Below are positions 1 through 8,414 of a stretch of 64,000 nucleotides of DNA, in pieces; the first letter of the stretch is position 1, and each line of letters starts with the position of its first letter. The notes beneath the pieces were generated by a model. It worked only from the letters and a program-made list of their open reading frames with translations. It made no database searches and was not told the origin of the DNA. The DNA lies in NCBI RefSeq assembly GCF_004343075.1, contig NZ_SLXP01000011.1, positions 1 through 64,000 of the forward strand, read 5' to 3'. A program made the position numbers and the translations under genes. The DNA is from Rhodovulum marinum (lineage in GTDB: Bacteria; Pseudomonadota; Alphaproteobacteria; Rhodobacterales; Rhodobacteraceae).

Positions 1-398
1 TCGCGCATCGCCTGGAAGGCGCGAAACTGGTCGAGCGGGTGCAGCGGCGCGCGCTGGACGTTCTCGGCCAGGCTGTCTTCCTCGGCGAGCCCGTCCGTGC
101 GGACGATGCAGGGCACCAGCGCGGTCTTGTTCATGCGCTTCTGTTTCACCAGAAGTTCCAGCGCCCGGAACCGCCGCCCGCCGGCGGGGATCGTGTACAT
201 GCCTGTCTCGGCGCCGCTGTCGTCCAGCACCGGCCGCACGGTGATGGAGCTGAGCAGCGTCCGCCGCGCGATGTCCTCGGCCAGTTCCTCGATCGAGACG
301 CCCGCCTTGACGTTGCGCACGTTCGACTGGCTGAGCATCAGCTTGTTGAAGGGGATGTCGCGCGAGGCGCTGAGGGTGATCTTCTGTTGCTTGGTCAT
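1..398 (-). CDS. ParB/RepB/Spo0J-family nuclease-domain protein, N-terminal part (runs off left edge)
   Basis: Reading leftward from the ATG at 398-396 gives an open frame that leaves the window at base 1, so only about 132 N-terminal residues are visible. The ParB/sulfiredoxin-like N-terminal domain is recognisable: 'LSQSNVR' near residue 22, the 'AGGRRFRALELL' box near residue 73 and 'ENVQRAPLHPLDQFRAF' near residue 113. Proteins of this type sit beside DUF932 genes on plasmids and integrative elements and are usually longer than 500 residues. This one is distinct from the partition ParB at 17.2-18.2 kb, which belongs to the RepA module. It is probably a DNA-binding or CTP-dependent plasmid maintenance protein; its exact role is unknown. 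The DUF932 gene lies 129 bp upstream on the same strand. Confidence 0.85.
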   Translation of the reverse strand, partial: MTKQQKITLSASRDIPFNKLMLSQSNVRNVKAGVSIEELAEDIARRTLLSSITVRPVLDDSGAETGMYTIPAGGRRFRALELLVKQKRMNKTALVPCIVRTDGLAEEDSLAENVQRAPLHPLDQFRAFQAMR

Positions 399-527
399 CG
401 GGATATCTCCGCGACGGGCCGGCCGGGGGACACTCCTCTGACCTCCAAACCCGTCACGGAAAACCCGGCCCATCTCTCCCTCGGGGGATCGATGGGCCGT
501 GACCGCCGAGGAAGGGCGGCTCGCCTG

Positions 528-1721
528 CTAGGCGACCCTGTCCAGCAACACCTTCGCTTTACCCTCCATCACCAGCCGCGCATCCTGGTTCGGCTTGGTG
601 CGCGCCACAGCGGTGATCCCTTGCACGAAATCGAAGACGCTCTCGGGCGGGCGGCCTTCTTCGGCCAGAGCCGTCTCGACGATCCGCCCCGTCTCCGCCT
701 TGGAGAACCCGCGCTTGCGCAGGAAATCCTGACGGTCCTCGTCCGACCGCGCGACGATCTTCTCGCGTGCCGCCCGGATGCCGTCGATGAAGGGCCCGGG
801 CGAGGACTCGGCAAAGCGGTTCAGCGCCGGGGCGGCCTCGTGGGCGAAGCGGGAGGCGGCGTATTTCGAATGCCGGATCGTGATCTCCTGGAAGTCCTCG
901 ACGCCCCAGAGGTTGCGGTTCTGGCAGACCGCGCGCAGGTAGAAGCTGGCGATGCCAAGCGTCTTGGCGCCCACCTCCGAGTTCCAGCAATAGAAGCCCC
1001 GGAAATAGAGGTCGGGCGAGCCGTCGGGCAGCAGCCCCGCCTCGATGGGGTTCAGGTCGTCGACGAGGAACAGGAACACGTCGCGGTCCGAAGCGTAGAG
1101 CGTCGTCGTCTCCTTCGTGACGTCCGCGCGCGGGTTGTAGATGCCGGCCGACCAGTCGAGCACGCCGGGGACCTTCCAGCGCGTGTCGCCAACGCCGTTG
1201 CCCGCGATGCGCTGAACGGCGGAGACCAGTTCATGGTCGTAGATGCGGCCATAATCGGGGCCGGTCACGGCGCGCAGTTCGGTACGGCCATCCATGACTT
1301 CCAAGGTCTTGATTTGCTCGGCCCGGTGGTTGGTCAGGCCGTACTGCAGGTTGATCCCCGCCAGCGGCGCGGGCAGTTGGCGCAGATAGGCCGCAGGCGC
1401 GCCGACGAGGCTCGAGAGTTGGCCGAAACTCCAATGCGTCGGCGCGATGGGCTCATCCGCACCGGGCAGGACAAGCCCCAGCTTTTCCGGATTGTCGCGA
1501 TGCGCCTCGACCCGGATCGCCGCACTCTCCACCGTGCGCGTCCGGCTGCGCTCCGCCCGGCCCTTGACCGAGGCGAAGAGGTCGTCGAGCGACAGATACC
1601 GCTCGTCATCGGGCCGCGAGAACCACTCCGACGACACGCGATCCACATTCTCGCCGCGCGACACATCCACCTTGTAGCCGCCGGTCGCGTCGCGGCAGCC
1701 ATCCAGAACCTGCACATCCAT
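528..1721 (-). CDS. DUF932 domain-containing protein
   Basis: A 397-residue protein that matches the DUF932 (phage/plasmid-like TIGR03299) pattern from memory: an N-terminal stretch with 'ENVDRVSSEWFSR', a central 'AVTGPDYGRIYDHELV', and 'YASDRDVFLFLVDD' followed by 'GFYCWNSEVGAKTLGIA'. The family has no settled biochemical role and is carried by plasmids, prophages and integrative elements. The start ATG (1721-1719) is followed by a full-length product of typical family size, so the gene looks intact. It is co-directional with the ParB-like gene downstream, a pairing common on alphaproteobacterial plasmids. Long open frames on the opposite strand here are GC-driven shadows. Confidence 0.85.
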   Translation of the reverse strand: MDVQVLDGCRDATGGYKVDVSRGENVDRVSSEWFSRPDDERYLSLDDLFASVKGRAERSRTRTVESAAIRVEAHRDNPEKLGLVLPGADEPIAPTHWSFGQLSSLVGAPAAYLRQLPAPLAGINLQYGLTNHRAEQIKTLEVMDGRTELRAVTGPDYGRIYDHELVSAVQRIAGNGVGDTRWKVPGVLDWSAGIYNPRADVTKETTTLYASDRDVFLFLVDDLNPIEAGLLPDGSPDLYFRGFYCWNSEVGAKTLGIASFYLRAVCQNRNLWGVEDFQEITIRHSKYAASRFAHEAAPALNRFAESSPGPFIDGIRAAREKIVARSDEDRQDFLRKRGFSKAETGRIVETALAEEGRPPESVFDFVQGITAVARTKPNQDARLVMEGKAKVLLDRVA

Positions 1722-1869
1722 CCTTCATCTCCCGGGACGGGCGGCGCAGGGCCTCTCCCTCGCCTCCAAACCCGTCATCGGACCAAGGCCGCAGGCTCTG
1801 GCTCTGGCAGCGCGCAGCATCCGAGTCGCCAGGCGCGGACCCCGGAATCCGAAGGTCTAACCAAGGGAC

Positions 1870-2025
1870 TGCCCGAGCCGGAAGACCGGGCTCGCAATAG
1901 CCTTCCGATTGATCATGTCGGCGCAGAAGAAATGGCACAGGTTCGACGAGCAGAATGGCCAGCAGAAAGTCATCGAAGGGCTTGAGTTCCGCGACAGCCT
2001 CCACCACCTTCAAGCTGCCACCTGA
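1870..2025 (+). pseudogene. IS256-family transposase C-terminal remnant
   Basis: The frame ending in TGA at 2023-2025 reads 'SRKTGLAIAFRLIMSAQKKW' followed by 'HRFDEQNGQQKVIEGLEFRD'. This resembles the extreme C-terminus of alphaproteobacterial IS256/Mutator transposases ('...AQKxWRRLDGxNQLPKVIxGVxFxDG...'). No upstream catalytic DDE region is present in any frame, so only a tail of about 50 codons remains. It marks a past insertion at the boundary between the DUF932 region and the glycan module. The family assignment is from memory of the conserved tail, with no alignment made. The rest of the 1722-2113 gap shows no other gene. Confidence 0.6.
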
Positions 2026-2113
2026 TCACGCGTCAACAACTGCCGCGCATAACGCTCACCCCTTGCGCCGGCCTGACATCGTTTCGTCTTCCCGCCTGGC
2101 CCGGAGATGGTAG

Positions 2114-3712
2114 ATGAGCAGTCATTGGACAGATCGGTTGCTGCCCCCGCCCCTGCTTCTCAGCATCTCATTCCTCGTCCTGTTCGCGCTGCAGTTCGTT
2201 TTCGTCCTGCGCTTCGCAGACAACGACGACATCGTCATGCAGACAATCGTCTCCGGTTTCTGGAACGGCGAGCCATCGGCCTTTACCGTCTTCATGAATT
2301 ACTACCTCGGCTTCGGCCTTGCGGTCCTCTATGACCTAGTGCCGTTTCTTGACTGGTATACAGCCTTCTTCTTCGTAATTTACGGCCTCTGCCTCTATGC
2401 CGGCCTGCGGGTTCTGGTCGAGGCAGCCCGGCGACGCGATCCCCCGCTGGCCGCGGCCGGCGGTCTCATTCTCTTCGTCATCATCCTGAACGTCCAGGCG
2501 CTGCAGTTCACCACACTCGCGGCCAGCGCGATCTGCTGCGCCGCGCTTGCCTACACCTTCGGGCGCGGGCGGTGGGATGGCGCCATCGCCCTTATCCTTT
2601 TGCCCATAGCCTTCCTCATCCGCTTCGAGGCGGCCGTTCTGGTCTCGCTGATCTTCCTGGTCTTTCTCGCCGTGTCCGCCGTCCTCAACACCACCGCCTT
2701 TCCCGCGCGCAAGGCGTTCGTCGGCCTGGCGGGCCTCCTGATCCTCGCGACCCTGGCCGAGACCGCCAGCAACCGCGCGATGATCGCAGCCGACGCGGAC
2801 TATGTCGCCTTCAACGCGGCACGTGGCCAGATCAACGACAACAAGAATGTCGATCTCGACCGCATCACGCTGCCGCCCGACATGACCCGGGACGAGCTGG
2901 TGATGCTCGTGAATTTCCTGCCCGACCCGTCGAGCTACACGGCAGAGGATCTGCAGCAGGTCGTTGCGCAGGTGTCGCAGAACATGATCCGGTCCCTCAC
3001 GCCGGAACGGCTTGCCGGCAATCTCTATATGCTGGTCACATGGGCTGAACTCACCGGGGTCCTGATCCTTCTGGCCGGGGCCACGCTCTGTTCGGGGTCG
3101 CTGCCACGGACTGCACCGGTTTTGATGGCCGTAGGGAGCCTCTTCGTCCTGCTCCTCTATGTATCGATTACGGCCGTCGTGAAGGAGCGGGTGGTCTATG
3201 CAGGGATGCTCGCGATTCTTGTCTGTTTCGCCATCTGGGCCGGGCAGCCCCACTTTGGTCGGTGGCGGTCGGTGGCACTGTTGCTATCCTACATCCCACT
3301 GTCGGCAGCGCTGCTCGTCGAAGGGAACCAGAAGACTCTTGAAGCGGCCCAGCTACAGGCGACGTTCGAAGCGGGTACCAAGCTTGTGGACGCGTGGCCG
3401 GGAAAGATCATCCCCTACAGGGGGCATTACGAGATGGAGGGGCAAAGAGTTCACTGGGGACGGTCACTGTATCTGCCCGACAACCTGGCCCTGTCCGCCT
3501 GGTTTGCCGGCCATCCGGACAATCCCGCCTATAGGGGGCTCTCCGATCTGCTCGACCCCGGCACGGTGATGTTTCTGAAAAACGACGCCGGCAGGGAGGT
3601 TCGTAACGCGATTCTGTCCGAACTGGAACACCGGACCGGGCGCCGGATCACGGAGGACATGGTGGCCCGAAACGAGACGGCAATGCTGCTGCGTTTCGTC
3701 CCGGAAGGATAG
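2114..3712 (+). CDS. Multi-pass membrane protein of unknown function, possibly GT-C-like
   Basis: A 532-residue protein with about ten hydrophobic segments. Examples are residues 12-32 and 58-100, a cluster at 115-210, and a second cluster at about 305-400. A hydrophilic C-terminal region of about 140 residues follows. An acidic pair after the first membrane segment ('FADNDDIVMQ') recalls the position of the catalytic acidic motif of GT-C glycosyltransferases, but no family motif is certain. Its plan (membrane part plus soluble C-terminus, about 530 residues) is like that of the frameshifted gene at 56.4-58.0 kb. It starts the 2-11 kb glycan module, so a role in polymerising or transferring lipid-linked sugars is an inference. 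The start is ATG 2114, just downstream of 'ggagatggtag'. Confidence 0.6.
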   Translation: MSSHWTDRLLPPPLLLSISFLVLFALQFVFVLRFADNDDIVMQTIVSGFWNGEPSAFTVFMNYYLGFGLAVLYDLVPFLDWYTAFFFVIYGLCLYAGLRVLVEAARRRDPPLAAAGGLILFVIILNVQALQFTTLAASAICCAALAYTFGRGRWDGAIALILLPIAFLIRFEAAVLVSLIFLVFLAVSAVLNTTAFPARKAFVGLAGLLILATLAETASNRAMIAADADYVAFNAARGQINDNKNVDLDRITLPPDMTRDELVMLVNFLPDPSSYTAEDLQQVVAQVSQNMIRSLTPERLAGNLYMLVTWAELTGVLILLAGATLCSGSLPRTAPVLMAVGSLFVLLLYVSITAVVKERVVYAGMLAILVCFAIWAGQPHFGRWRSVALLLSYIPLSAALLVEGNQKTLEAAQLQATFEAGTKLVDAWPGKIIPYRGHYEMEGQRVHWGRSLYLPDNLALSAWFAGHPDNPAYRGLSDLLDPGTVMFLKNDAGREVRNAILSELEHRTGRRITEDMVARNETAMLLRFVPEG

Positions 3713-3863
3713 GCGCGACGCCCACCCCGCCGCACAAAACCAGGCGCCTGCTGGAGATTGCCTCAGGCCGAAACACGTTGCCAGGGGGTAGTCGGGGTGA
3801 CACCATGCATCCCACATACGCTCGCCTGGGCAAAGTCCGCCAAACGCAATAAGGGTTTCCGGT

Positions 3864-4916
3864 TTGTCACGACGTTTATTTGTTTTGGACGGGTTGCGCG
3901 GTTGGGCTGCACTCGTTGTTCTTGGGTATCACGTCTATCTGCAAGTCCTGCCTCCTGTTAACATCTCCCGCCTTCATCTCGATCTCTGGTGGCCCTTTAC
4001 TGGGAGTTTTGCCGTCGCGCTTTTTTTCCTGGTCTCCGGGTTTTCGCTTTCCATGGGGTTCGTGGAGACGGGCAACAGACATATGGTAATGCGGACAGCT
4101 GCAGGACGCTACCTGCGGCTGGGTATTCCGATCTTTTTCGCCTGCATGCTGTCGAGCGCCCTGCTTAACGCCAACCTGATCCCCGATCCGGAAAACCGTC
4201 CCTTCTGGAACCAGCAATATTTCGACTTCGATCCCACACTGTGGCATCTGATACGGTTTTCCCTTTTCGATGTTTACTTCAACCATTCATATGAAGGCAG
4301 CTACGCCCCGCCTCTCTGGACGATGTCCTATGAACTCTTCGGATCGTTCGGACTGGCGGCAATGCTGCTTCTGGTTGGCAAACCTTCCGACAACAAGCTG
4401 GCCTATGGCCTGGTGACAGCGGTGCTGTTTGTCCTTCAGCCCTGGTACAGCCTTTTCCTGATCGGCATCGTCGCGGTTCAGCTGCGTCAATGGCTGGTAG
4501 AGCATGTCCCGGGGTGGGCGGGTCTGATGTCGATGATCGCAGGATCGGCCATTGCCGTGATCCTCGATCAACACATAAAGGTTCTGGTCATTTCCAGCAC
4601 GCTGTTCTTCATAGGCGCCCTGCACGCCCCGGCGGCGTGCACCTTCTTTTCGAACAGGCTGAGCCGTTGGCTGGGGGAGATTTCCTTTCCCTTGTATCTG
4701 ACGCATGTTCCAATCACCTTTGCCGTTGGCATGCCGATTTACATGATTGACTTTGAAAACAACTTGTTACGCTTTGGCGCGGGGTGCCTCGCCGTGGCGG
4801 CCTCCATACTGGTGGCCATGATGTTCAGTCCCATCAACACCTGGGCCATGCAGGCCTCCAGATGGGCCGGACGCACCATCATACCCGGGCAGAAGGTCAC
4901 GGGCCTAGCGTCCTGA
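3864..4916 (+). CDS. Acyltransferase family 3 (OafA/YrhL-type) membrane protein
   Basis: A 350-residue polytopic protein that opens with the acyltransferase-3 signature 'LDGLRGWAALVVLGYHVYL' (catalytic-type His near residue 23) and continues with 'FFLVSGFSLSMGF'. A later 'SYAPPLWTMSYELFGSFG' matches the conserved W-S-x-E-x-F element. Members acetylate or succinylate sugar residues of surface polysaccharides at the inner membrane. The frame begins with TTG at 3864, preceded by 'ataaggg' as a ribosome site; no ATG lies suitably close. It is convergent with the acetyltransferase that follows, with a hairpin between them. The substrate cannot be read from the sequence. Confidence 0.85.
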   Translation: MSRRLFVLDGLRGWAALVVLGYHVYLQVLPPVNISRLHLDLWWPFTGSFAVALFFLVSGFSLSMGFVETGNRHMVMRTAAGRYLRLGIPIFFACMLSSALLNANLIPDPENRPFWNQQYFDFDPTLWHLIRFSLFDVYFNHSYEGSYAPPLWTMSYELFGSFGLAAMLLLVGKPSDNKLAYGLVTAVLFVLQPWYSLFLIGIVAVQLRQWLVEHVPGWAGLMSMIAGSAIAVILDQHIKVLVISSTLFFIGALHAPAACTFFSNRLSRWLGEISFPLYLTHVPITFAVGMPIYMIDFENNLLRFGAGCLAVAASILVAMMFSPINTWAMQASRWAGRTIIPGQKVTGLAS

Positions 4917-4923
4917 GGCGCCC

Positions 4924-4946
4924 AGCCTGAACACGCCGATCAGGCT
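4924..4946. terminator. Hairpin between convergent genes
   Basis: Arms AGCCTGA (4924-4930) and TCAGGCT (4940-4946) flank a 9-nt loop at the junction of the convergent AT3 and acetyltransferase genes. There is no T-run on either side, so intrinsic termination is only suggested. Confidence 0.4.
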
Positions 4947-5679
4947 ATGCCTGAGCGTCGATCCACTTGTGGAAGGTATAAAGGCCGTGAGACATGCAAA
5001 AGCCCTGCCGCGCCCAGACCTTCTGCACCGCCACGTTGTTGATCTGCGTCGATACGATCACGCGGGTGCAGCCCGCCGCGCGGCCCGCCGCCATGCCGTG
5101 CTCGACCAGCCGCCCGTAAAGGCCCTGGCGCTGCGCCTCGGGGTGCACCGCGTTCAGGACGATCTCGATCTCGGTGTCGGAGTTCCGGCGCAACGTCAGG
5201 AACCCCACGACTCGGTCAGCCTGCAGCGCCACCAGGGCCGGCCGGCGCGGGCCGACGGTCTGGACGCTGGTCTCGGCCCATTCCACATAGGCGGCGTCGG
5301 CGGCGGCAGCGCCCAGGCGCGGATCGGCATGGTAATGGCCCAGATAGCCGGCAAAGGCCGCCCGCGCCACCTGCCCCACCGCGGGCGCATCCGCCGCCGT
5401 GGCCGGGCGCAGGATCTCTCCTGCCGGAGAGGGTGCCCGATCAGCGACGCCGTCCAGACCGCGGGCATAATAGACCAGCGTGTCCATCAGCCGGTAGCCC
5501 GCCTCTTCCAGCGCATGCACGCGGGGCAGATCGCCCACATCGACGCGCGCGGTCAGCATCTGCACACCCCGGTCGCGGGCGGCGGCCTCGATCTCGGCCG
5601 GGCTTGCCTGCGCATCGGTCACCCGCGCGGCCACGATGCCGAAGCGCGCGGTTTCCAGGTCGTTCAGTTCAATGGGCAT
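4945..5679 (-). CDS. GNAT acetyltransferase, WecD (dTDP-fucosamine N-acetyltransferase)-like
   Basis: A 244-residue GNAT protein. The N-terminal half ('LETARFGIVAARVTD', 'DLPRVHALEEAGYRLMDT') follows the layout of WecD. The C-terminal half carries the acetyl-CoA loop region ('VHPEAQRQGLYGRLVEHGMAAG') and a final 'NNVAVQKVWARQGF'. Known WecD acetylates dTDP-4-amino-4,6-dideoxygalactose to Fuc4NAc, the step after WecE, and a WecE homologue lies in the same gene run at 7.1-8.2 kb. The last residues overlap the hairpin at the convergent boundary. The start overlaps the 3' end of gtrA by 11 bp, which implies translational coupling. Assignment to the Fuc4NAc pathway rests on context and recalled similarity; another 4-amino sugar is possible. 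Confidence 0.75.
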   Translation of the reverse strand: MPIELNDLETARFGIVAARVTDAQASPAEIEAAARDRGVQMLTARVDVGDLPRVHALEEAGYRLMDTLVYYARGLDGVADRAPSPAGEILRPATAADAPAVGQVARAAFAGYLGHYHADPRLGAAAADAAYVEWAETSVQTVGPRRPALVALQADRVVGFLTLRRNSDTEIEIVLNAVHPEAQRQGLYGRLVEHGMAAGRAAGCTRVIVSTQINNVAVQKVWARQGFCMSHGLYTFHKWIDAQA

Positions 5680-6070
5680 GTCCGGACTTCCTCTCCCCGA
5701 ACCGCAACAGGCGGAGGCAGGTATAGATCACCACGGCGGTGATGCCGATATTGAGGATCTGCGCCAGTTCCGCAGGCAGCCAGAACAGCAGCAGGCTGAT
5801 CGTCACGAGCGTACTAACGAACCCCACCCCATAGGCCAGCAGGAACTTGGGCAGATCGCGGCCATGGCTGTCATTGCTGCCAAAGGTCCAGCGGCGATTG
5901 AGCAGATAGCTCATCGCAACGCCCAGAGCGTAGCACAGCCCGGCGGATACCACCGGGGACACGCCCAGGCGCAGCAGCAGCAGGAAGACCAGGTAAAGCG
6001 ACAGGTTCGTCGCCAGACCCACGATCCCGTATCTGGAAAAGCGCCGCGCTTCGGCGAAAATGCTCTTCAT
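5669..6070 (-). CDS. GtrA-family small membrane protein
   Basis: A 133-residue protein with four predicted membrane helices, starting at ATG 6070 ('MKSIFAEARRFSRYGIVG'). The motifs 'FSRYGIVGLATNLSLYLVF' and 'SYLLNRRWTFGS' are typical of the GtrA family (PF04138), which is thought to flip undecaprenyl-phosphate-linked sugars. A longer in-frame start at 6100 would overlap the upstream glycosyltransferase, so the 6070 start is preferred (10-bp gap). The gene sits between a GtrB-like GT2 and a WecD-like acetyltransferase, as expected for a module that makes a polyprenyl-P-sugar and moves it across the membrane. Confidence 0.85.
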   Translation of the reverse strand: MKSIFAEARRFSRYGIVGLATNLSLYLVFLLLLRLGVSPVVSAGLCYALGVAMSYLLNRRWTFGSNDSHGRDLPKFLLAYGVGFVSTLVTISLLLFWLPAELAQILNIGITAVVIYTCLRLLRFGERKSGHAH

Positions 6071-6080
6071 CGGCGGATCC

Positions 6081-7058
6081 CTAGACTGCCTTTCTATCAT
6101 CCCGGGCGGCGATGGATTCCATCGTCGTCGTCTCGACGAGAATTCGCGGCCTGTCCTGCACCTCGCGGAAGACCCGGCCGAGGTAGAAGCCGTGAATGCC
6201 CAGCGTGGCCAGGATCAGGCCCGACAGGAACCACATGGACAGGATCGTACTGGTCCACCCCGCCACCGTGAAGGTCCCCATCAGCCACAGGATCAGCAGG
6301 AGCAGTGAAATCGCGGCCGCCGCGCCGCTGAAGATCAGCCCGATGATGACGCTGAGCTTCAGCGGCCGGTCGGTAAAGCGGATGATGATCGCGACCGCCA
6401 GTTGCAGCAGGCGGCGCACCGAATAGGAACTGCTGCCCGCATGCCGCGCGTCACGATCGACCGTATGGCGGATCGTGGACAGGCCGGTCAGGCTGACCAT
6501 GACCGGCAGAAAGACCTCCTGTTCCTTGAACAACAGAAGCGTGTCGACCATGCGGCGGCTGTAAAGGCCGAAATTCCCGATATTGCTGATCGTGACGCCG
6601 GTCAGGTATTTCACTGTCCCGTAGAAGCTGCGCGAGGCCAGCCGCCGGAATTTCGAATCCGACCAGCTGCCCCGGTCGACGAGAACGGCATCGACCTGCT
6701 CTTCCCGGATGCGCCGGTACAGGTCCGGAATCACCGTCGGATCGTCCTGCAGGTCGCAGTCGATGATCGCCACATAGTCGCCCGTCGCGGCGGCGAGGCC
6801 GGCCCAGATCGCCAGATGCTGCCCGTGGTTGCGGGCCAACCGGATTCCGCGGATACGGTCATCGGCCGCGGCCAGTTTCACGATGATGTCCCAAGGCGCG
6901 TCGGGCCCGCGGTCGTCGACCAGGACGAGCTCCCAGTCCAGCTCCGTGCCTTCGAAGGTCTCGCGGACCCTGTCGGCGAGCGCCTTGAGGCAGTCGCGGC
7001 AGCCGTAGATCGGCGACAGAACGCTGATCTTTTTGCCGGATTCCGGCCGGGCCATCAC
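6081..7058 (-). CDS. GtrB/DPM1-like family 2 glycosyltransferase
   Basis: A 325-residue protein with a GT-A domain followed by two C-terminal membrane helices (about residues 228-255 and 263-287), the usual GtrB layout. Visible motifs are 'ISVLSPIYGC' at the N-terminus, 'LVLVDDRGPD', the DxD-type 'IDCDLQDDP' and 'NIGNFGLYSRRMVD'. GtrB enzymes charge undecaprenyl phosphate with a sugar at the cytoplasmic face. The start at 7058 overlaps the wecE stop by 4 bp, so the genes are translationally coupled. With WecE and the acetyltransferase it could use dTDP-Fuc4NAc, but donor specificity cannot be read from the sequence. Confidence 0.88.
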   Translation of the reverse strand: MMARPESGKKISVLSPIYGCRDCLKALADRVRETFEGTELDWELVLVDDRGPDAPWDIIVKLAAADDRIRGIRLARNHGQHLAIWAGLAAATGDYVAIIDCDLQDDPTVIPDLYRRIREEQVDAVLVDRGSWSDSKFRRLASRSFYGTVKYLTGVTISNIGNFGLYSRRMVDTLLLFKEQEVFLPVMVSLTGLSTIRHTVDRDARHAGSSSYSVRRLLQLAVAIIIRFTDRPLKLSVIIGLIFSGAAAAISLLLLILWLMGTFTVAGWTSTILSMWFLSGLILATLGIHGFYLGRVFREVQDRPRILVETTTMESIAARDDRKAV

Positions 7059-8194
7059 GCTTCCTCCAGGGCCCGAAAAGCCGCCTCGATGACGGTCTCG
7101 ATGTCGGAGCCGAGATCGAAATACATGGGCAACCGCACGAGCGTGTCGGAGATGCGGTCGGTCACCGCCATCGCGCCGGGGGTGTGCCCGAACCGACGCC
7201 CTGCCGGGGCGCTGTGCAAGGGCACATAGTGGAACGGCGTAGCGATATTCTGTTCCTTCATCCGGGCGATGAAGGCGCTGCGCGCCTCCTGGTCTTCCAT
7301 CAGCAGGTAGAACATGTGACCGTTGCCGGTGCAGTGCGGCGGAACCTTCGGCAGGCCGACCCGGTTCCCTTCGGCGAGGGGCTGGAAGGCCTCCTGATAG
7401 GCGTCGAAGACCGACAGGCGGCGGGTGCGGATGGCAGATTCGCTTTCGAGCTGTGCGAAGAGATAGGCCGCGATCAGTTCTCCGGGCAGATAGGACGACC
7501 CCAGATCCACCCAGGTGTACTTGTCGACCTGTCCGCGGAAGAACTGGGACCGGTTCGTCCCCTTTTCGCGGATGATCTCGGCGCGCCTGGCCAGATCGGG
7601 CACATTTATGGTGAGCGCGCCGCCTTCCCCGCTTATGACGTTCTTGGTCTCATGGAAGCTGAAGGCAGCCATGTGCCCGAGGCTGCCCGCCGGTCGACCC
7701 TTGTAGGTCGACCCCAGAGCCTGGGCCGCATCTTCCACCAGCATGAGACCGTGTTTCGATGCGATCGCGGCCAGCGCATCCATGTCTGCCGGAAAGCCCG
7801 CATAATGCACGGCGAAAATCGCCCGGGTCCGGGGCGTGACGTATTTCGCGACCTCGGCGGGATCGATGTTCAGCGTGTCGGGGTCGATATCCACGAAAAC
7901 CGGTGTCGCCCCGCGCAGAACGACCGCGTTGGCGGTGGACACGAAGGTGAAGGAGGGCATGATGACCTCATCACCGGGGCCGAGATCGCACAGGATCGCC
8001 GCCATTTCCAGGGCCGCGGTGCAGGAATGCGTCAAGAGCGCCGTCCCGGAACCGGTCAGGTGCCGAATTCGCTCGTTGCACCAACGCGTATAGGTTCCGT
8101 CCCCAGCAAGCTGACCACGCCGGACCGCATCCCGAATGTATTTGATTTCATTGCCGATGAGGCTCGGTTTATTGAATGGAATGTTTTCGGCCAT
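7055..8194 (-). CDS. wecE: dTDP-4-amino-4,6-dideoxygalactose transaminase (WecE/RffA)
   Basis: A 379-residue DegT/DnrJ/EryC1 PLP aminotransferase starting at ATG 8194 ('MAENIPFNKPSLIGNE'). The opening 'IPFNKPSLIGNE' is characteristic of WecE. The PLP lysine is in 'FSFHETKN' (K184), with the acidic 'LVEDAAQALGS' upstream. WecE converts dTDP-4-keto-6-deoxyglucose to dTDP-4-amino-4,6-dideoxygalactose. RmlA and RmlB, which make that substrate, are encoded at 21.8-25.6 kb of this window. It heads the wecE-gtrB-gtrA-acetyltransferase run, which has 4-bp and 11-bp overlaps. A longer frame to 8251 lacks support because the conserved N-terminus begins at 8194. Confidence 0.9.
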   Translation of the reverse strand: MAENIPFNKPSLIGNEIKYIRDAVRRGQLAGDGTYTRWCNERIRHLTGSGTALLTHSCTAALEMAAILCDLGPGDEVIMPSFTFVSTANAVVLRGATPVFVDIDPDTLNIDPAEVAKYVTPRTRAIFAVHYAGFPADMDALAAIASKHGLMLVEDAAQALGSTYKGRPAGSLGHMAAFSFHETKNVISGEGGALTINVPDLARRAEIIREKGTNRSQFFRGQVDKYTWVDLGSSYLPGELIAAYLFAQLESESAIRTRRLSVFDAYQEAFQPLAEGNRVGLPKVPPHCTGNGHMFYLLMEDQEARSAFIARMKEQNIATPFHYVPLHSAPAGRRFGHTPGAMAVTDRISDTLVRLPMYFDLGSDIETVIEAAFRALEEA

Positions 8195-8414
8195 ACGATT
8201 TCTTTTCAACGATCCCGGCATTTCGGCCTGCGCTTCATACGATCGGTGCAAGGACGAGGCCTCATGCGTTTATGCCCCCAAGAGGGCGAAAGCGCCGGGG
8301 CGCAATCGGCCCCCCGCGGGACGGTGTACCAGCCCCTCGAAAACTGCAAGCGCGTTTCCCCGTCACGGCTAACTCCGCACTGGTGCGGCCCCCTCCAAAG
8401 ACGTGGTGACCCCG

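Noticed and set aside
39-1985. 648-codon plus-strand open frame across the ParB-like and DUF932 genes
   Set aside because: Shadow of two well-supported minus-strand genes; no domain in the translation.
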